Source: JACQFZ01 sp041485885 (GTDB taxonomy: Bacteria > Pseudomonadota > Gammaproteobacteria > Acidiferrobacterales > Sulfurifustaceae). From it: a stretch of DNA of 16,092 nucleotides. The stretch spans positions 1 to 16,092 of the forward strand of contig JBGPKL010000072.1 of assembly GCA_041485885.1 (NCBI GenBank). Direction: 5' to 3'. Shown one piece after another: positions 1-6,139 of this stretch (position 1 is the first letter of the stretch; each line of letters begins with the position of its first letter). A program made the position numbers and the translations under genes. A model generated the notes under the pieces. The model saw only the letters and a program-made list of their open reading frames with translations, was not told the origin of the DNA and did not search any database.

Positions 1-90
1 GACATCAACGGGCGCCAATCCCTCCTTAAGCAACGCCATGGCACGCACACGTCGTTGTTCGAGTTGCTCCGGGCTGCCGGCAGGTCTCAT
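1..90 (-). mobile_element. IS630-type transposase, N-terminal fragment (runs off left edge)
   Basis: The first 30 codons of a reading frame enter from the left edge. The ATG (88-90) has a strong Shine-Dalgarno AGGAGG a few bases upstream (near 95-100). The peptide begins MRPAGSPEQLEQRRVRAMAL and continues LKEGLAPVDV. This matches the start of the helix-turn-helix DNA-binding part of one group of IS630 transposases, in which a helix rich in Glu, Gln and Arg precedes the first HTH helix. The catalytic DDE domain would lie outside the window. The element's end must fall between this start and the methyltransferase it truncates (about 110-140). Family call from memory of the motif; moderately sure. 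Confidence 0.7.
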
Positions 91-123
91 GGGATACCTC
101 CTGCCGACAGGATAGGACATTAT

Positions 124-687
124 TTATGCAGTTATCAATAGTGCCGCCCGCTTTGCGCCGCCAAACTCGGCAAAGATTGCGTCAAGTTGTACATGGAGAG
201 GATCGTCAAGAACTCTGTCATTCCAAATGAGGGCAACTTGTCCTTCAGGTCGAAGTATCCGCAGGCACTCGGTCCTTGCCCGCTCGATCTCGAACCAGTG
301 AAACGCCTGGGCCGCGGTTATGAGGTCTACCGATGAAGCCTCAAGTGGGATCGACTCGGCGTAGCCTTCGACGCTTCGATAGCTTGGGAATTTACCGAGG
401 AAGTAGTCGGCTGCCTGACGCATCGACGCGTTCGGCTCAATAGCAGTGACTTGATACCCTCTTTGCAGAAGTCCCAACGTTAGCAATCCTGTACCTGCCC
501 CGACATCGGCGACAACCGCTCCGGCCGATAGCTTGCATATGGAGCCGAGTGTCTCAAACAGCGGGGCAGGATAGTCTGGTCGTGATGCCGTGTAGTCGGC
601 GACCCTTGAGGAAAAGATTGCGCGTACGCCGCCTTCCTGTTCGTAGAGGAATCGCAGTTGGTGGCCGGTGTCTGTATTTGTAGTCAT
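124..687 (-). pseudogene. Class I SAM-dependent methyltransferase, C-terminus lost
   Basis: This is a 187-codon frame starting at ATG 685-687. Seen: the motif I glycine loop (VADVGAGTGLLTLGL, about residues 58-73), the acidic ribose-binding residue in AIEPN (82-86), AQAFHWF (126-132), and the post-motif strand ILRPEGQVALIWNDR (144-158). This is the pattern of the UbiE/YcgJ-like class I group, whose members usually run to about 250 residues. The substrate cannot be told. Here the frame stops soon after the IWNDR strand, and the last few residues (LLITA) look like foreign sequence read into the adjoining IS630-type element. The final strands of the fold are therefore missing and the product is probably inactive. 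It starts just downstream of a 25-base repeat (708-732) also found at the edge of the neighbouring integron cassette, so it may itself have arrived as mobile DNA. Confidence 0.75.
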
Positions 688-707
688 GCCCGCGCAAAAG
701 GGTCAAT

Positions 708-732
708 TTAAATTAGACCGCTTTTACGATAG
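708..732. repeat. 25-bp repeat, copy A (pairs with 1686-1710)
   Basis: The 25 bases starting TTAAATTAGACCGC and ending ACGATAG recur at 1686-1710 with two differences, in the same orientation, about 980 bp away. At the second site the sequence is one half of a hairpin with an inverted copy at 1717-1739. Here only the half is present, directly in front of the truncated methyltransferase gene. It could be a remnant of an IS end, of an attC-like hairpin, or of a small palindromic repeat. Confidence 0.7.
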
Positions 733-876
733 CAAGAGTAGCGTGCGCCGTGCGCACGGTCAGCTATCTTTCTCCCCAGCCCATTGGACATCCAGTTTGC
801 CGGTGTGCAAACACTCGTAAGAGCGGATGAGCGAGATAAATTAATCGTGCGCACAGCGCACGCTACGCTCGCTAAC
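728..876. mobile_element. MITE-like element with ~30-bp terminal inverted repeats
   Basis: Bases 728-757 (GATAGCAAGAGTAGCG, then TGCGCCGTGCGCAC) and 847-876 (GTGCGCACAGCGCACG, then CTACGCTCGCTAAC) are inverted copies of each other with four mismatches in 30. They enclose about 90 bp with no convincing gene. The arms contain their own short palindrome, GTGCGCAC. Length (about 149 bp), long imperfect inverted ends and lack of a transposase fit a non-autonomous miniature element. It interrupts an IS1182-type transposase gene right after its 18th codon. No clear target-site duplication was recognised. Confidence 0.65.
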
Positions 877-924
877 GGGGAGGAGTTTACATTGATCATA
901 GTCGTAGTTCTTATAGCGCGGCAC
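841..924 (-). pseudogene. IS1182-type transposase, N-terminal stub
   Basis: A GTG start (922-924) preceded by GGAGG (near 930-935) opens a frame reading VPRYKNYDYDQCKLLPVS, then runs into the MITE-like element and stops at 841-843. The opening pattern, basic-aromatic RYKNYDY then K-hydrophobic-hydrophobic-PVS, is characteristic of the N-terminus of IS1182-family transposases, as I recall it. The rest of the protein (over 400 residues) is absent: the sequence on the far side of the inverted-repeat element does not resume it. The DNA between here and the attC site (about 925-1013) is probably the 5' end of the same insertion sequence. Confidence 0.6.
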
Positions 925-1013
925 TCGCACCTCCGTTTATCGCTAAGCGGTGTTGGGAGATGAGACAGCGGGAGAATGACTTTGTTTTGTGCACGGAGAG
1001 ACTTTTTCTACAG

Positions 1014-1088
1014 TCTCAACGCAGAGTTAACCGGCCGAGGCCCGCGCCAGCGGGACCGAGGTCCGGTTGAATGACGTGTTATGTGACA
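1014..1088 (-). other. Integron attC recombination site
   Basis: Read on the minus strand this has the full layout of a cassette attC. R'' is GTCACATAAC. A 15-base stretch ends in ATTCAACCGG (L''). A GC-rich imperfect stem closes on a TGGC loop. L' is CCGGTTAACTCTGC, then R' starting GTTGAGA. The spacing and the TTCAA / TTAACTC signatures parallel the aadA-type attC. R'' is the exact complement of the GTTATGTGAC at 1676-1685 that opens the cassette, as expected because both derive from the same circular cassette. R' departs from the GTTRRRY consensus in its last base, possibly because an IS1182-type element begins right there. Confidence 0.85.
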
Positions 1089-1684
1089 TAGCGCTTACTT
1101 GGCAAACGACTCAATATTGCACAATGAGAAGATTGTTATCATGATGACTCCAACCAAAAACGAGTACGTCCGCGCTCGATTAAGGAAGTTAACTCTTTTG
1201 TTGTTTCTGTTTAGATCCTCAAGTTCTTTCGCTGAATCTCGTTCTGCATAAATTTTCTCGACATCTTTCCAGCATTGTTCTCTCGCACCATCAATATTCT
1301 TCGAATCATCCGGCTTCAGATTTTCCATTTCTCGCTTTAGACGATTTGCGCGATGACGGACCCTGTCTTGCTGAAGCCTACGTGCCAAGTGCGATTCGGA
1401 CGCTAGTTCTAGACCTCTATCTGACACTAAAAATCCGACTGTGGAAAATACGACTGACAACACAAACGCCAGAATACCAACAAGGGCCAGCCAAAATAGC
1501 GTGGAACCAGACAGCGGAAGGAAGGTGAACGAGAAACCAACGGCGGCAGTAGATAATGTCAAAATATGGCTGTCCCAACCGGAATGATGTTCGCGCCTTG
1601 TTTGAAGCAGCTCGGCCTGCTCTTTATCGAGTATCGATTCGAGCTTGTCGAAGTAGAAGTCGCTTTTGTCCATTTGTCACATAA
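1020..1684 (-). mobile_element. Complete integron gene cassette (665 bp)
   Basis: The cassette runs from the T after the G of GTTATGTGAC (cut point between 1685 and 1684) to the G of the GTT in the next R' site (1020). It contains one gene filling nearly the whole length, oriented like the attC, as is usual for cassettes. The R''/R' match is 10 of 10 bases. No integron integrase or attI is visible, so this is either part of a longer array to the right that has been lost or an isolated cassette (the arrangement called CALIN). Confidence 0.8.
1095..1673 (-). CDS. Cassette-encoded membrane protein of unknown function
   Basis: This 192-residue product is not recognised as a named family. It has an N-terminal charged segment (1-33), two close transmembrane helices (about 36-53 and 57-83), a long highly charged alpha-helical region likely to form a coiled coil (about 84-165), and a third transmembrane helix (about 168-186) near the C-terminus. 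There is no signal peptide or catalytic motif. Two helices followed by a long cytoplasmic helix resembles the layout of small membrane effector proteins, for example the SLATT or S-2TM type, but that is only a resemblance of shape. The ATG lies five bases from the R' site with no Shine-Dalgarno, so it would depend on an upstream cassette promoter or unusual initiation. Base composition is visibly more AT-rich than the genes to the right, as is typical for cassettes. Confidence 0.8.
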   Translation of the reverse strand: MDKSDFYFDKLESILDKEQAELLQTRREHHSGWDSHILTLSTAAVGFSFTFLPLSGSTLFWLALVGILAFVLSVVFSTVGFLVSDRGLELASESHLARRLQQDRVRHRANRLKREMENLKPDDSKNIDGAREQCWKDVEKIYAERDSAKELEDLNRNNKRVNFLNRARTYSFLVGVIMITIFSLCNIESFAK

Positions 1685-1685
1685 C

Positions 1686-1739
1686 TTAAATTAGACCGCC
1701 TTTACGGTAGTGACGGAGGCGGTCTAAGTCAAATTGAAC
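1686..1739. repeat. Hairpin repeat next to the cassette start (possible degenerate attC or IS end)
   Basis: TTAGACCGCCT (1691-1701) and AGGCGGTCTAA (1717-1727) form a perfect 11-bp stem with a 15-base loop. Similarity extends outward to the AAATT-type flanks. In cassette logic this is where the attC of the preceding cassette should sit, and its right half is followed directly by the GTTATGTGAC core. A good R'' partner is not evident on the far side, so this may be a degenerate attC, a transcription-terminator-like hairpin, or an IS end. Its left half recurs at 708-732. Confidence 0.6.
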
Positions 1740-1767
1740 GCGGTATTGCACGGCTATTTGCACTGTC

Positions 1768-1781
1768 CCCTAAATTTAGGG
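1768..1781. repeat. 14-bp perfect palindrome CCCTAAATTTAGGG
   Basis: The sequence is a perfect palindrome and extends to GTCCC...GGGAC if one extra C is allowed. It lies at the junction between the mobile patchwork and the truncated TfoX-like gene. It may mark an insertion boundary or the tip of an IS end. No function can be assigned. Confidence 0.5.
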
Positions 1782-1785
1782 ACGC

Positions 1786-1986
1786 CTAAAGTGGAACGGA
1801 CGGACGATTGTCCGTCTCTGCTTCAGCAGGACCATCTGCGCCCACACCAACCCGGCGAACATATTTCCATTTACGAAGATCCGCGTAGCCGAACATCTTC
1901 CGCGTTTCCGCTCCAGGCAACGACCGTACGGTTTGTTCAAAGGTATGCCCGGCAAACGTACTGCTAGCTTTCGCGGTCGATAGCAA
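1786..1986 (-). pseudogene. TfoX N-terminal-domain-like protein, frameshifted and truncated
   Basis: From a TTG at 1984-1986 the frame reads ... TFEQTVRSLPGAETRKMFGYA, the opening of a TfoX N-terminal domain (the RKMFG signature). At about 1880-1886 the match jumps to another frame, which reads FVNGNMFAGLVWAQMVL, the next conserved block (NGNMFAGL). A second shift is likely shortly after, around 1820-1830. The remainder of the domain is missing where the sequence meets the palindrome and cassette region near 1785. This is therefore a decayed small gene. Intact relatives are usually about 110 residues and of poorly known function, distinct from the competence regulator itself. It sits 24 bp downstream of the lipocalin-like gene on the same strand. 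Confidence 0.65.
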
Positions 1987-2010
1987 ATAGGGCGATAGTG
2001 AGGTCTTGCA

Positions 2011-2439
2011 CTACTCGATCTTTTCCCATCGCAGGTGAACTTGCGCCGTCTTGGAGGGGTTGCGCGGATCGGGCAACGGCAGCGAGGTAATCGTCAGCCG
2101 GTTTCCGTCGTGTTCGCACAGCCGAATCTGTTCGGTCCCGTTCCAACCCTCGTTCCAGGAAATGTCGACCAAGGTCACGAGCCGGTTTCCTTCCACTCGG
2201 TAAGGCCCGGAGTAAGCAATCAGCGTATCCAATAGCGCCGCCTTTGCTGAGTTGGAAGGACCGGATTTTCTATTCTCGGCGGTGACCAGCGCGAAGAAGC
2301 GTTTTGGCGTAATGACGATGTAGCCCTTCGGGTTCTTGCCGAAAACCTCGGTCGCGGGCTGGCCGTCAATTTCTGCCGTGAACGCGACCAGCCGGTACGT
2401 GCCGATCAAAGAGTGTACTGATGATGTGTCGGAAGTCAT
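2011..2439 (-). CDS. Lipocalin-like domain protein
   Basis: This is a 142-residue product using the ATG at 2437-2439. It starts near MTSDTSSVHSLIGTYRLVAF and contains GTYRLVAF (about 13-20), DGQPATEVFGKNPKGYIVIT, and RFFALVT. A later block reads AYSGPYRVEGNRLVTLVDIS and is followed by NEGWNGTEQIRL. This is the pattern of the small bacterial lipocalin-like family (an eight-stranded barrel; ligand unknown): a G-[TS]-[YW]-R-L opening and a conserved YSG-Y block. No signal peptide is visible. A longer reading from 2508 is possible but lacks support because it runs through the remains of the upstream gene. The start codon overlaps the stop of the truncated CidA/LrgA frame (ATGA), and there is no good ribosome site of its own, so translation may be coupled to that frame. 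Confidence 0.75.
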   Translation of the reverse strand: MTSDTSSVHSLIGTYRLVAFTAEIDGQPATEVFGKNPKGYIVITPKRFFALVTAENRKSGPSNSAKAALLDTLIAYSGPYRVEGNRLVTLVDISWNEGWNGTEQIRLCEHDGNRLTITSLPLPDPRNPSKTAQVHLRWEKIE

Positions 2440-2750
2440 GAATATTTTCGAATGCGCATTCGGTTCATTCCCGCGTTTTCGGAAACCGACAGCGTGATCG
2501 GCCACCATTCGACCGCGACGCGCTGCACGGGCAACGTCACGCCTGCGCCGGCGGGCGCGAAAAGCAACAGATGTTGCAGCAGATTTCGCGCGGTGCGCCG
2601 CAATTCGGCCGAGCGCAGCCGAGGATGCGTCAGTGCGGCGAAGAATAATCCCATGCCGACCACTGGGCCCGGGACGAGCTGATCGAACGCTTGGCTGACG
2701 ACTTCGCCGATGAGCTGGAACACCAACAGAACCGTGATCGCTTGAAGCAC
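2436..2750 (-). pseudogene. CidA/LrgA family membrane protein, last helix missing
   Basis: A GTG start (2748-2750) follows AGGAAG that overlaps the stop of the nitronate monooxygenase gene, suggesting one transcript. The 104-residue product shows the family's core. Its first helix ends in LLVFQLIGEVVSQ. The hallmark PGPVVGMGLFF follows at about residues 27-37. Next come RNLLQHLLLFAPAGAGV (about 56-72) and AVEWWPITL (about 78-86). CidA/LrgA proteins are holin-like inner-membrane proteins with four helices, usually encoded beside an LrgB/CidB partner. Here the sequence departs from the family after WWPITL, where the fourth helix should be, and ends in a charged tail. No partner gene is present. 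A deletion appears to have fused the gene to the promoter side of the lipocalin-like gene. Confidence 0.7.
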
Positions 2751-2760
2751 CGCGAGCTTC

Positions 2761-3840
2761 CTATTTCATCATCAACGAAGCGGCGAGCGTCTCGCAGTCG
2801 CGCACGAGTCCCGCCATCAGTTCGGCCGCGGGCTGTTCTCGCGCCAGCGACGCGGCCTGTCCGGCCCACATGCTGAGGAAGTCGGGGTTAGATCGCCGCG
2901 CCGACGTCTGGCGCAGCGTCCGGCTTATCGACGTCTGCGCCGGAAACGGCAGGAGTTTCTCCAGGTGCCGTTCCATCTCGTTCACGTAGCGATTGCGAAT
3001 GGCGCGCGCGGGTCTTCCGGAAAAGACCTTCGTTACTACCGTGTCGTCTTCCTTGCACGCCAACAGTGACTGCTTGTAAGCGGCGGGAATATTGTTTTCC
3101 GGGCAGGCGAGAAACGCGGTTCCCATCTGCACGCCGCTTGCGCCGAGCGCGAACGCCGCGACGATGCCGCGCGCATCCATGATGCCGCCCGCGGCGATGA
3201 CCGGAAGCGCAACCGCGTCGACCACCTGCGGAACGAGCGCCAGGGTTCCGATCATTCCTCTCTCGTGCGGCAGCGCGAAGGTGCCGCGATGACCTCCGGC
3301 CTCCGCGCCCTGGGCGATGATCGCATCGACGCCGGCTTCCGCGAGAATTCGCGCTTCGCGCACCGTCGTCGCCGTCGCCAGCACGCGCGAGCCGATCGCG
3401 TGCATTTTCCGGATCGCCTCGAGCGGCGGTGGGCCGAAATGGAACGTGAAGACCGGCACCTTCTCCTCAAACAGCACCGCGAGCTGCGCCTCGAACGGGC
3501 CCACGACCGGGATCAACTCGGGAACCGGCCCGGCGTCGAGTTCCCGGTGCCATGCCGACAACAACTCCGCCATCGCTGCTTGCTGTGCGGACGTAAGCTC
3601 GTATCGTTCCACCGCCGGTGCGAATAAATTCACGGCGTAGGGCCGGTCGGTGAGCGCGCGGATCCGTCGGATGACGTCGCGCAGGTTCGCGGGCGGTGTC
3701 GCCGCGGCCCCGTACGACCCGAGCCCGCCGGCGTCCGAAACCGCGGCGACTAATTCGGGCGTTGAGGCGCTGGCCATCGGCGCTTGAATGATCGGATGCT
3801 GCGTGCCGAGCAACTGCGTCAATTTCGTACGGGACCACAT
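2761..3840 (-). CDS. Nitronate monooxygenase (2-nitropropane dioxygenase family)
   Basis: This 359-residue FMN-dependent TIM-barrel enzyme oxidises alkyl nitronates, such as propionate 3-nitronate, to carbonyl products and nitrite in the cytoplasm. Seen: the N-terminal HPIIQAPMA (15-23), DAGGLGSYGA (36-45), and YAVNLFAP (68-75). The diagnostic AQGAEAGGHRG (176-186) carries the His of the HRG motif at 184. The phosphate-binding segments are PVIAAGGI (213-220) and ASGVQMGTAFL (234-244). Length matches the family. The ATG at 3838-3840 has AGGAG about 8 bases upstream. The gene leads a minus-strand run with the CidA/LrgA remnant and the lipocalin-like gene. The exact substrate is not determinable; relatives also include enoyl reductase-like FMN enzymes. 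Confidence 0.9.
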   Translation of the reverse strand: MWSRTKLTQLLGTQHPIIQAPMASASTPELVAAVSDAGGLGSYGAAATPPANLRDVIRRIRALTDRPYAVNLFAPAVERYELTSAQQAAMAELLSAWHRELDAGPVPELIPVVGPFEAQLAVLFEEKVPVFTFHFGPPPLEAIRKMHAIGSRVLATATTVREARILAEAGVDAIIAQGAEAGGHRGTFALPHERGMIGTLALVPQVVDAVALPVIAAGGIMDARGIVAAFALGASGVQMGTAFLACPENNIPAAYKQSLLACKEDDTVVTKVFSGRPARAIRNRYVNEMERHLEKLLPFPAQTSISRTLRQTSARRSNPDFLSMWAGQAASLAREQPAAELMAGLVRDCETLAASLMMK

Positions 3841-3855
3841 TGGGGTTCTCCTGTC

Positions 3856-4020
3856 TTACAATTCCTGCGTCTGGTGAACGGTGTTACGCGCGAGTACTTG
3901 GCCGGCCCGATTCTCTATGCCGTGGCGACCGTCATTGCGTTCGTGAGCGTGTGGACCCGTCTCGCGATCCACGCGCTCCTCGCGCTCCTCTATGTCGTGC
4001 CGAACCAGTCGCGTCCGTAG
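3856..4020 (+). pseudogene. TMEM175/DUF1211-type channel, C-terminal remnant
   Basis: The frame reading ...VNGVTREYLAGPILYAVAT, then VIAFVSVWTRLAIHALLALL and YVVPNQSRP ends at a TAG at 4018-4020. It matches the last helix pair of bacterial TMEM175-type potassium channels: a basic TREYL segment, a G-P start of one hydrophobic helix, FVS-W at its end, then a final helix ending in a short polar tail. The first three quarters of the protein are missing. The frame runs back into the start of the nitronate monooxygenase gene on the other strand without recognisable homology. There is no credible start or ribosome site. It is a leftover from a rearrangement that placed the present neighbour here. 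Confidence 0.55.
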
Positions 4021-4051
4021 GACGCGCCGCGGTGCGCTGCGGTGCATATCC

Positions 4052-4936
4052 TTACTTGAGTCCGGCGTCCTCCGAAACCGACTGCGCGATTGCCGACCAA
4101 TCGAGATTGCCGCGGCCCTTCGCCACGGCGGCGAGCATGCGCTGCTGCAGAAGGCTTGCGATCGGCATCGGCACGCCGGCTGCCTTGCCGGTATCGACCA
4201 TCAGGCTGATGTCCTTCAAGCCGAGCGCGAGTTTGAAGCGCGCCGGTTCGTAATTTTCCTCGGCGACGAATTTTCCGTACGCCTGATAGACCGGGCAGGC
4301 GAAGAGCGTTTTCCCGAATAGATTAGCGACGTCGGTACGAGGGATGCCGTTCTTCTCGGCGAGCGTGAATGCCTCGGCCATCGCCTGTGTGGCGGCGAGG
4401 ATCAGATAATTGCCGCTTAGCTTGATCACGTTCGCGGCGCCGGGCTTCTCGCCGAAGTCGAATACGCCTTGGCCGAGTGCATCGAGCACGGGCTTTACGC
4501 GCTCCTTCGCCGCATTGTTGCCCGACGTACAGATCCACAACCGCTTCGCCGCCGCCGCGTCGGGGCGTCCGAACACCGGCGCCGCGACATACTGGCCACT
4601 GTGTTCGCCATGCTTGGCCGCGAGCCGCTCGGCCGTCGCCGGCGAAATGGTGCTCATGGAGAGATGAACGCCGCCGCGTAGCCGCGGTCCGAAGCCGTTC
4701 GGCCCGAACGCCACTTCCTCGACGGCTTGGTCGTTGGCGAGCATGGTGACGACAATCCCGCCCGCAGTCGCGACATCGGCGGGTGTTTGCACAAGCTCGG
4801 CGCCGTCGCCGGCGAGCGCGCGCGCTTTCTCCGGTGTCCGGTTGAAGACCTTCACACGAAACCTGGCGCGCAACAGATTGCGCGCCATGGGCTCGCCCAT
4901 CATGCCGGTGCCGATAAACCCGATCGTTTCGTTCAT
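4052..4936 (-). CDS. NAD(P)-dependent 3-hydroxyisobutyrate dehydrogenase-family reductase
   Basis: This 294-residue cytoplasmic beta-hydroxyacid dehydrogenase interconverts small hydroxy acids and semialdehydes. Seen: the Rossmann glycine loop GFIGTGMMGEPMARNL (6-21), NRTPEKA (32-38) after the second strand, and the substrate-binding STISP (95-99). The catalytic Lys172 lies in NVIKLSGN, and the GLKDI block (239-243) follows. The usual PVSGG-type loop is replaced by APVFGRPDAAAAKRL (119-132), a variant seen in a subset of the family close to the glyoxylate/succinic-semialdehyde reductase group. Arg33 after the second strand would suit the phosphate of NADPH; this is inference. The ATG (4934-4936) has AGGGA about 8 bases upstream. 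It is divergent from the nitrilase gene, with 248 bp between the two starts. Confidence 0.9.
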   Translation of the reverse strand: MNETIGFIGTGMMGEPMARNLLRARFRVKVFNRTPEKARALAGDGAELVQTPADVATAGGIVVTMLANDQAVEEVAFGPNGFGPRLRGGVHLSMSTISPATAERLAAKHGEHSGQYVAAPVFGRPDAAAAKRLWICTSGNNAAKERVKPVLDALGQGVFDFGEKPGAANVIKLSGNYLILAATQAMAEAFTLAEKNGIPRTDVANLFGKTLFACPVYQAYGKFVAEENYEPARFKLALGLKDISLMVDTGKAAGVPMPIASLLQQRMLAAVAKGRGNLDWSAIAQSVSEDAGLK

Positions 4937-5184
4937 TATGTGTTTCCCTACGCTGGCTGAAAGGCGTTTATCTTAAATTATCGGGATCAAACGCGCCCGC
5001 GCAGGGCATGAAGACGGCCACCGGTGTCCGGGAACCGAAGCGTATAGCGTCGGTAAACCCGGCGTCGATTGGCCCTACCACCGCCTCCGCGACCGGTACT
5101 GGAACGGCGCGTCGACTGCGTTGAGAATGACGCGAAGCGGACCCCGCCGCCCTCAGCGTATTCACCGCGCAAAGGAGACATGCC
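4937..5184. promoter_or_regulatory. Divergent intergenic region between the reductase and nitrilase genes
   Basis: This 248-bp region separates two outward-facing genes and so should hold promoters for both. No convincing sigma-70 pair or operator was recognised. A minus-strand open frame (stop 4968-4970, readable back to about 5200) ends in a plausible protein-like stretch, GFTDAIRFGSRTPVAVFMP and on. It could be a remnant gene, but I do not recognise it. Confidence 0.4.
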
Positions 5185-6138
5185 GTGCCACGTGTCGCCA
5201 TCGTTCAGAAGCCGCCCGCGTTGTTGGATCGCGCGCAAACGTTGCGAGGCGCAGTCAATGCCGTGCGCGAAGCCGCGACCGGCGGCGCGAAGCTCGTCGT
5301 ATTTCCCGAGGCCTTCATTCCCGGCTATCCGTCGTGGATTTGGCGATTGCGTCCCGGCACCGACACGGCGCTTACCGAACGGATCCATGCGCGGTTGCTC
5401 GCGAACGCCGTGGATCTCGAAGCCGGAGATCTGGCGCCGCTCTACGCCGCGGCGAACGAACACAAGGTCACCGTCGTGTGTGGGATCAATGAGCGCGACG
5501 CGCAGCTCAGCCGTGGAACTATCTATACCACCGTGGTGGTCATCGGGCCGGACGGCAGCCTGCTGAACCGTCATCGCAAGCTCATGCCGACAAACGCGGA
5601 GCGCATGGTATGGGGGTTCGGCGATGCGACCGGGCTTCGCGTCGTCGATACGCCGTGCGGGCGTGTCGGCACGCTCATCTGTTGGGAAAATCTGATGCCG
5701 CTCGCACGCTACGCGCTCTATTCGCAAGGTGTCGAGATTTATGTCGCGCCGACTTACGATTGCGGCGACCGCTCGGTTGCGACGTTTCAGCACATCGCGC
5801 GCGAAGGCCGATGCTGGGTGCTTGCGAGCGGCGTCGCGCTTCGCGGTCGCGATATTCCCGATGACTTTCCCGGAAAAGCCAAGTTGTATCCGGACGCGGA
5901 CGAGTGGGTGAACTTGGGCGACTCGCTCGTCGTCGATCCGAGCGGCAAGATCGTCGCCGGCCCCCTGCGCCGCGAGCTTGGCATCCTTTACGCGGACATT
6001 GATCTCGAAGCGGTCGGCGCCGCGAAGCGTACATTGGACGTCGTCGGCCACTACGCGCGCCCCGATGTCTTTCAATTACATGTCAACCGCGATCCGCTGC
6101 AGCCGGTGAAATTCGACGGATCGACGCGAAAGGATTGA
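5185..6138 (+). CDS. Nitrilase (carbon-nitrogen hydrolase superfamily)
   Basis: This 317-residue product hydrolyses a nitrile to a carboxylic acid and ammonia in the cytoplasm. The Glu-Lys-Cys triad is visible: Glu42 in VVFPEAFIPGYP, Lys132 in RHRKLMPT, and Cys166 in GTLICWENLMPLAR. The downstream IYVAPTYD (185-192) and FQHIAREGRCWVLAS (201-215) match the true nitrilase branch, where CWEN-MPL is diagnostic, rather than the amidase branches. Family members are typically 310-380 residues. The start is GTG 5185, seven bases after AAGGAG (5172-5177). A nearer ATG at 5180 is in another frame. A degraded hydrolase fragment follows directly. Whether the natural substrate is aliphatic or aromatic cannot be read from sequence. 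Confidence 0.92.
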   Translation: MPRVAIVQKPPALLDRAQTLRGAVNAVREAATGGAKLVVFPEAFIPGYPSWIWRLRPGTDTALTERIHARLLANAVDLEAGDLAPLYAAANEHKVTVVCGINERDAQLSRGTIYTTVVVIGPDGSLLNRHRKLMPTNAERMVWGFGDATGLRVVDTPCGRVGTLICWENLMPLARYALYSQGVEIYVAPTYDCGDRSVATFQHIAREGRCWVLASGVALRGRDIPDDFPGKAKLYPDADEWVNLGDSLVVDPSGKIVAGPLRRELGILYADIDLEAVGAAKRTLDVVGHYARPDVFQLHVNRDPLQPVKFDGSTRKD

Positions 6139-6139
6139 G

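Noticed and set aside
4987..6075. A 362-codon open frame on the minus strand
   Set aside because: It lies opposite the nitrilase gene, whose catalytic motifs are all present. The antisense protein is Arg-rich, has no family features, and exists because of high GC at third positions.
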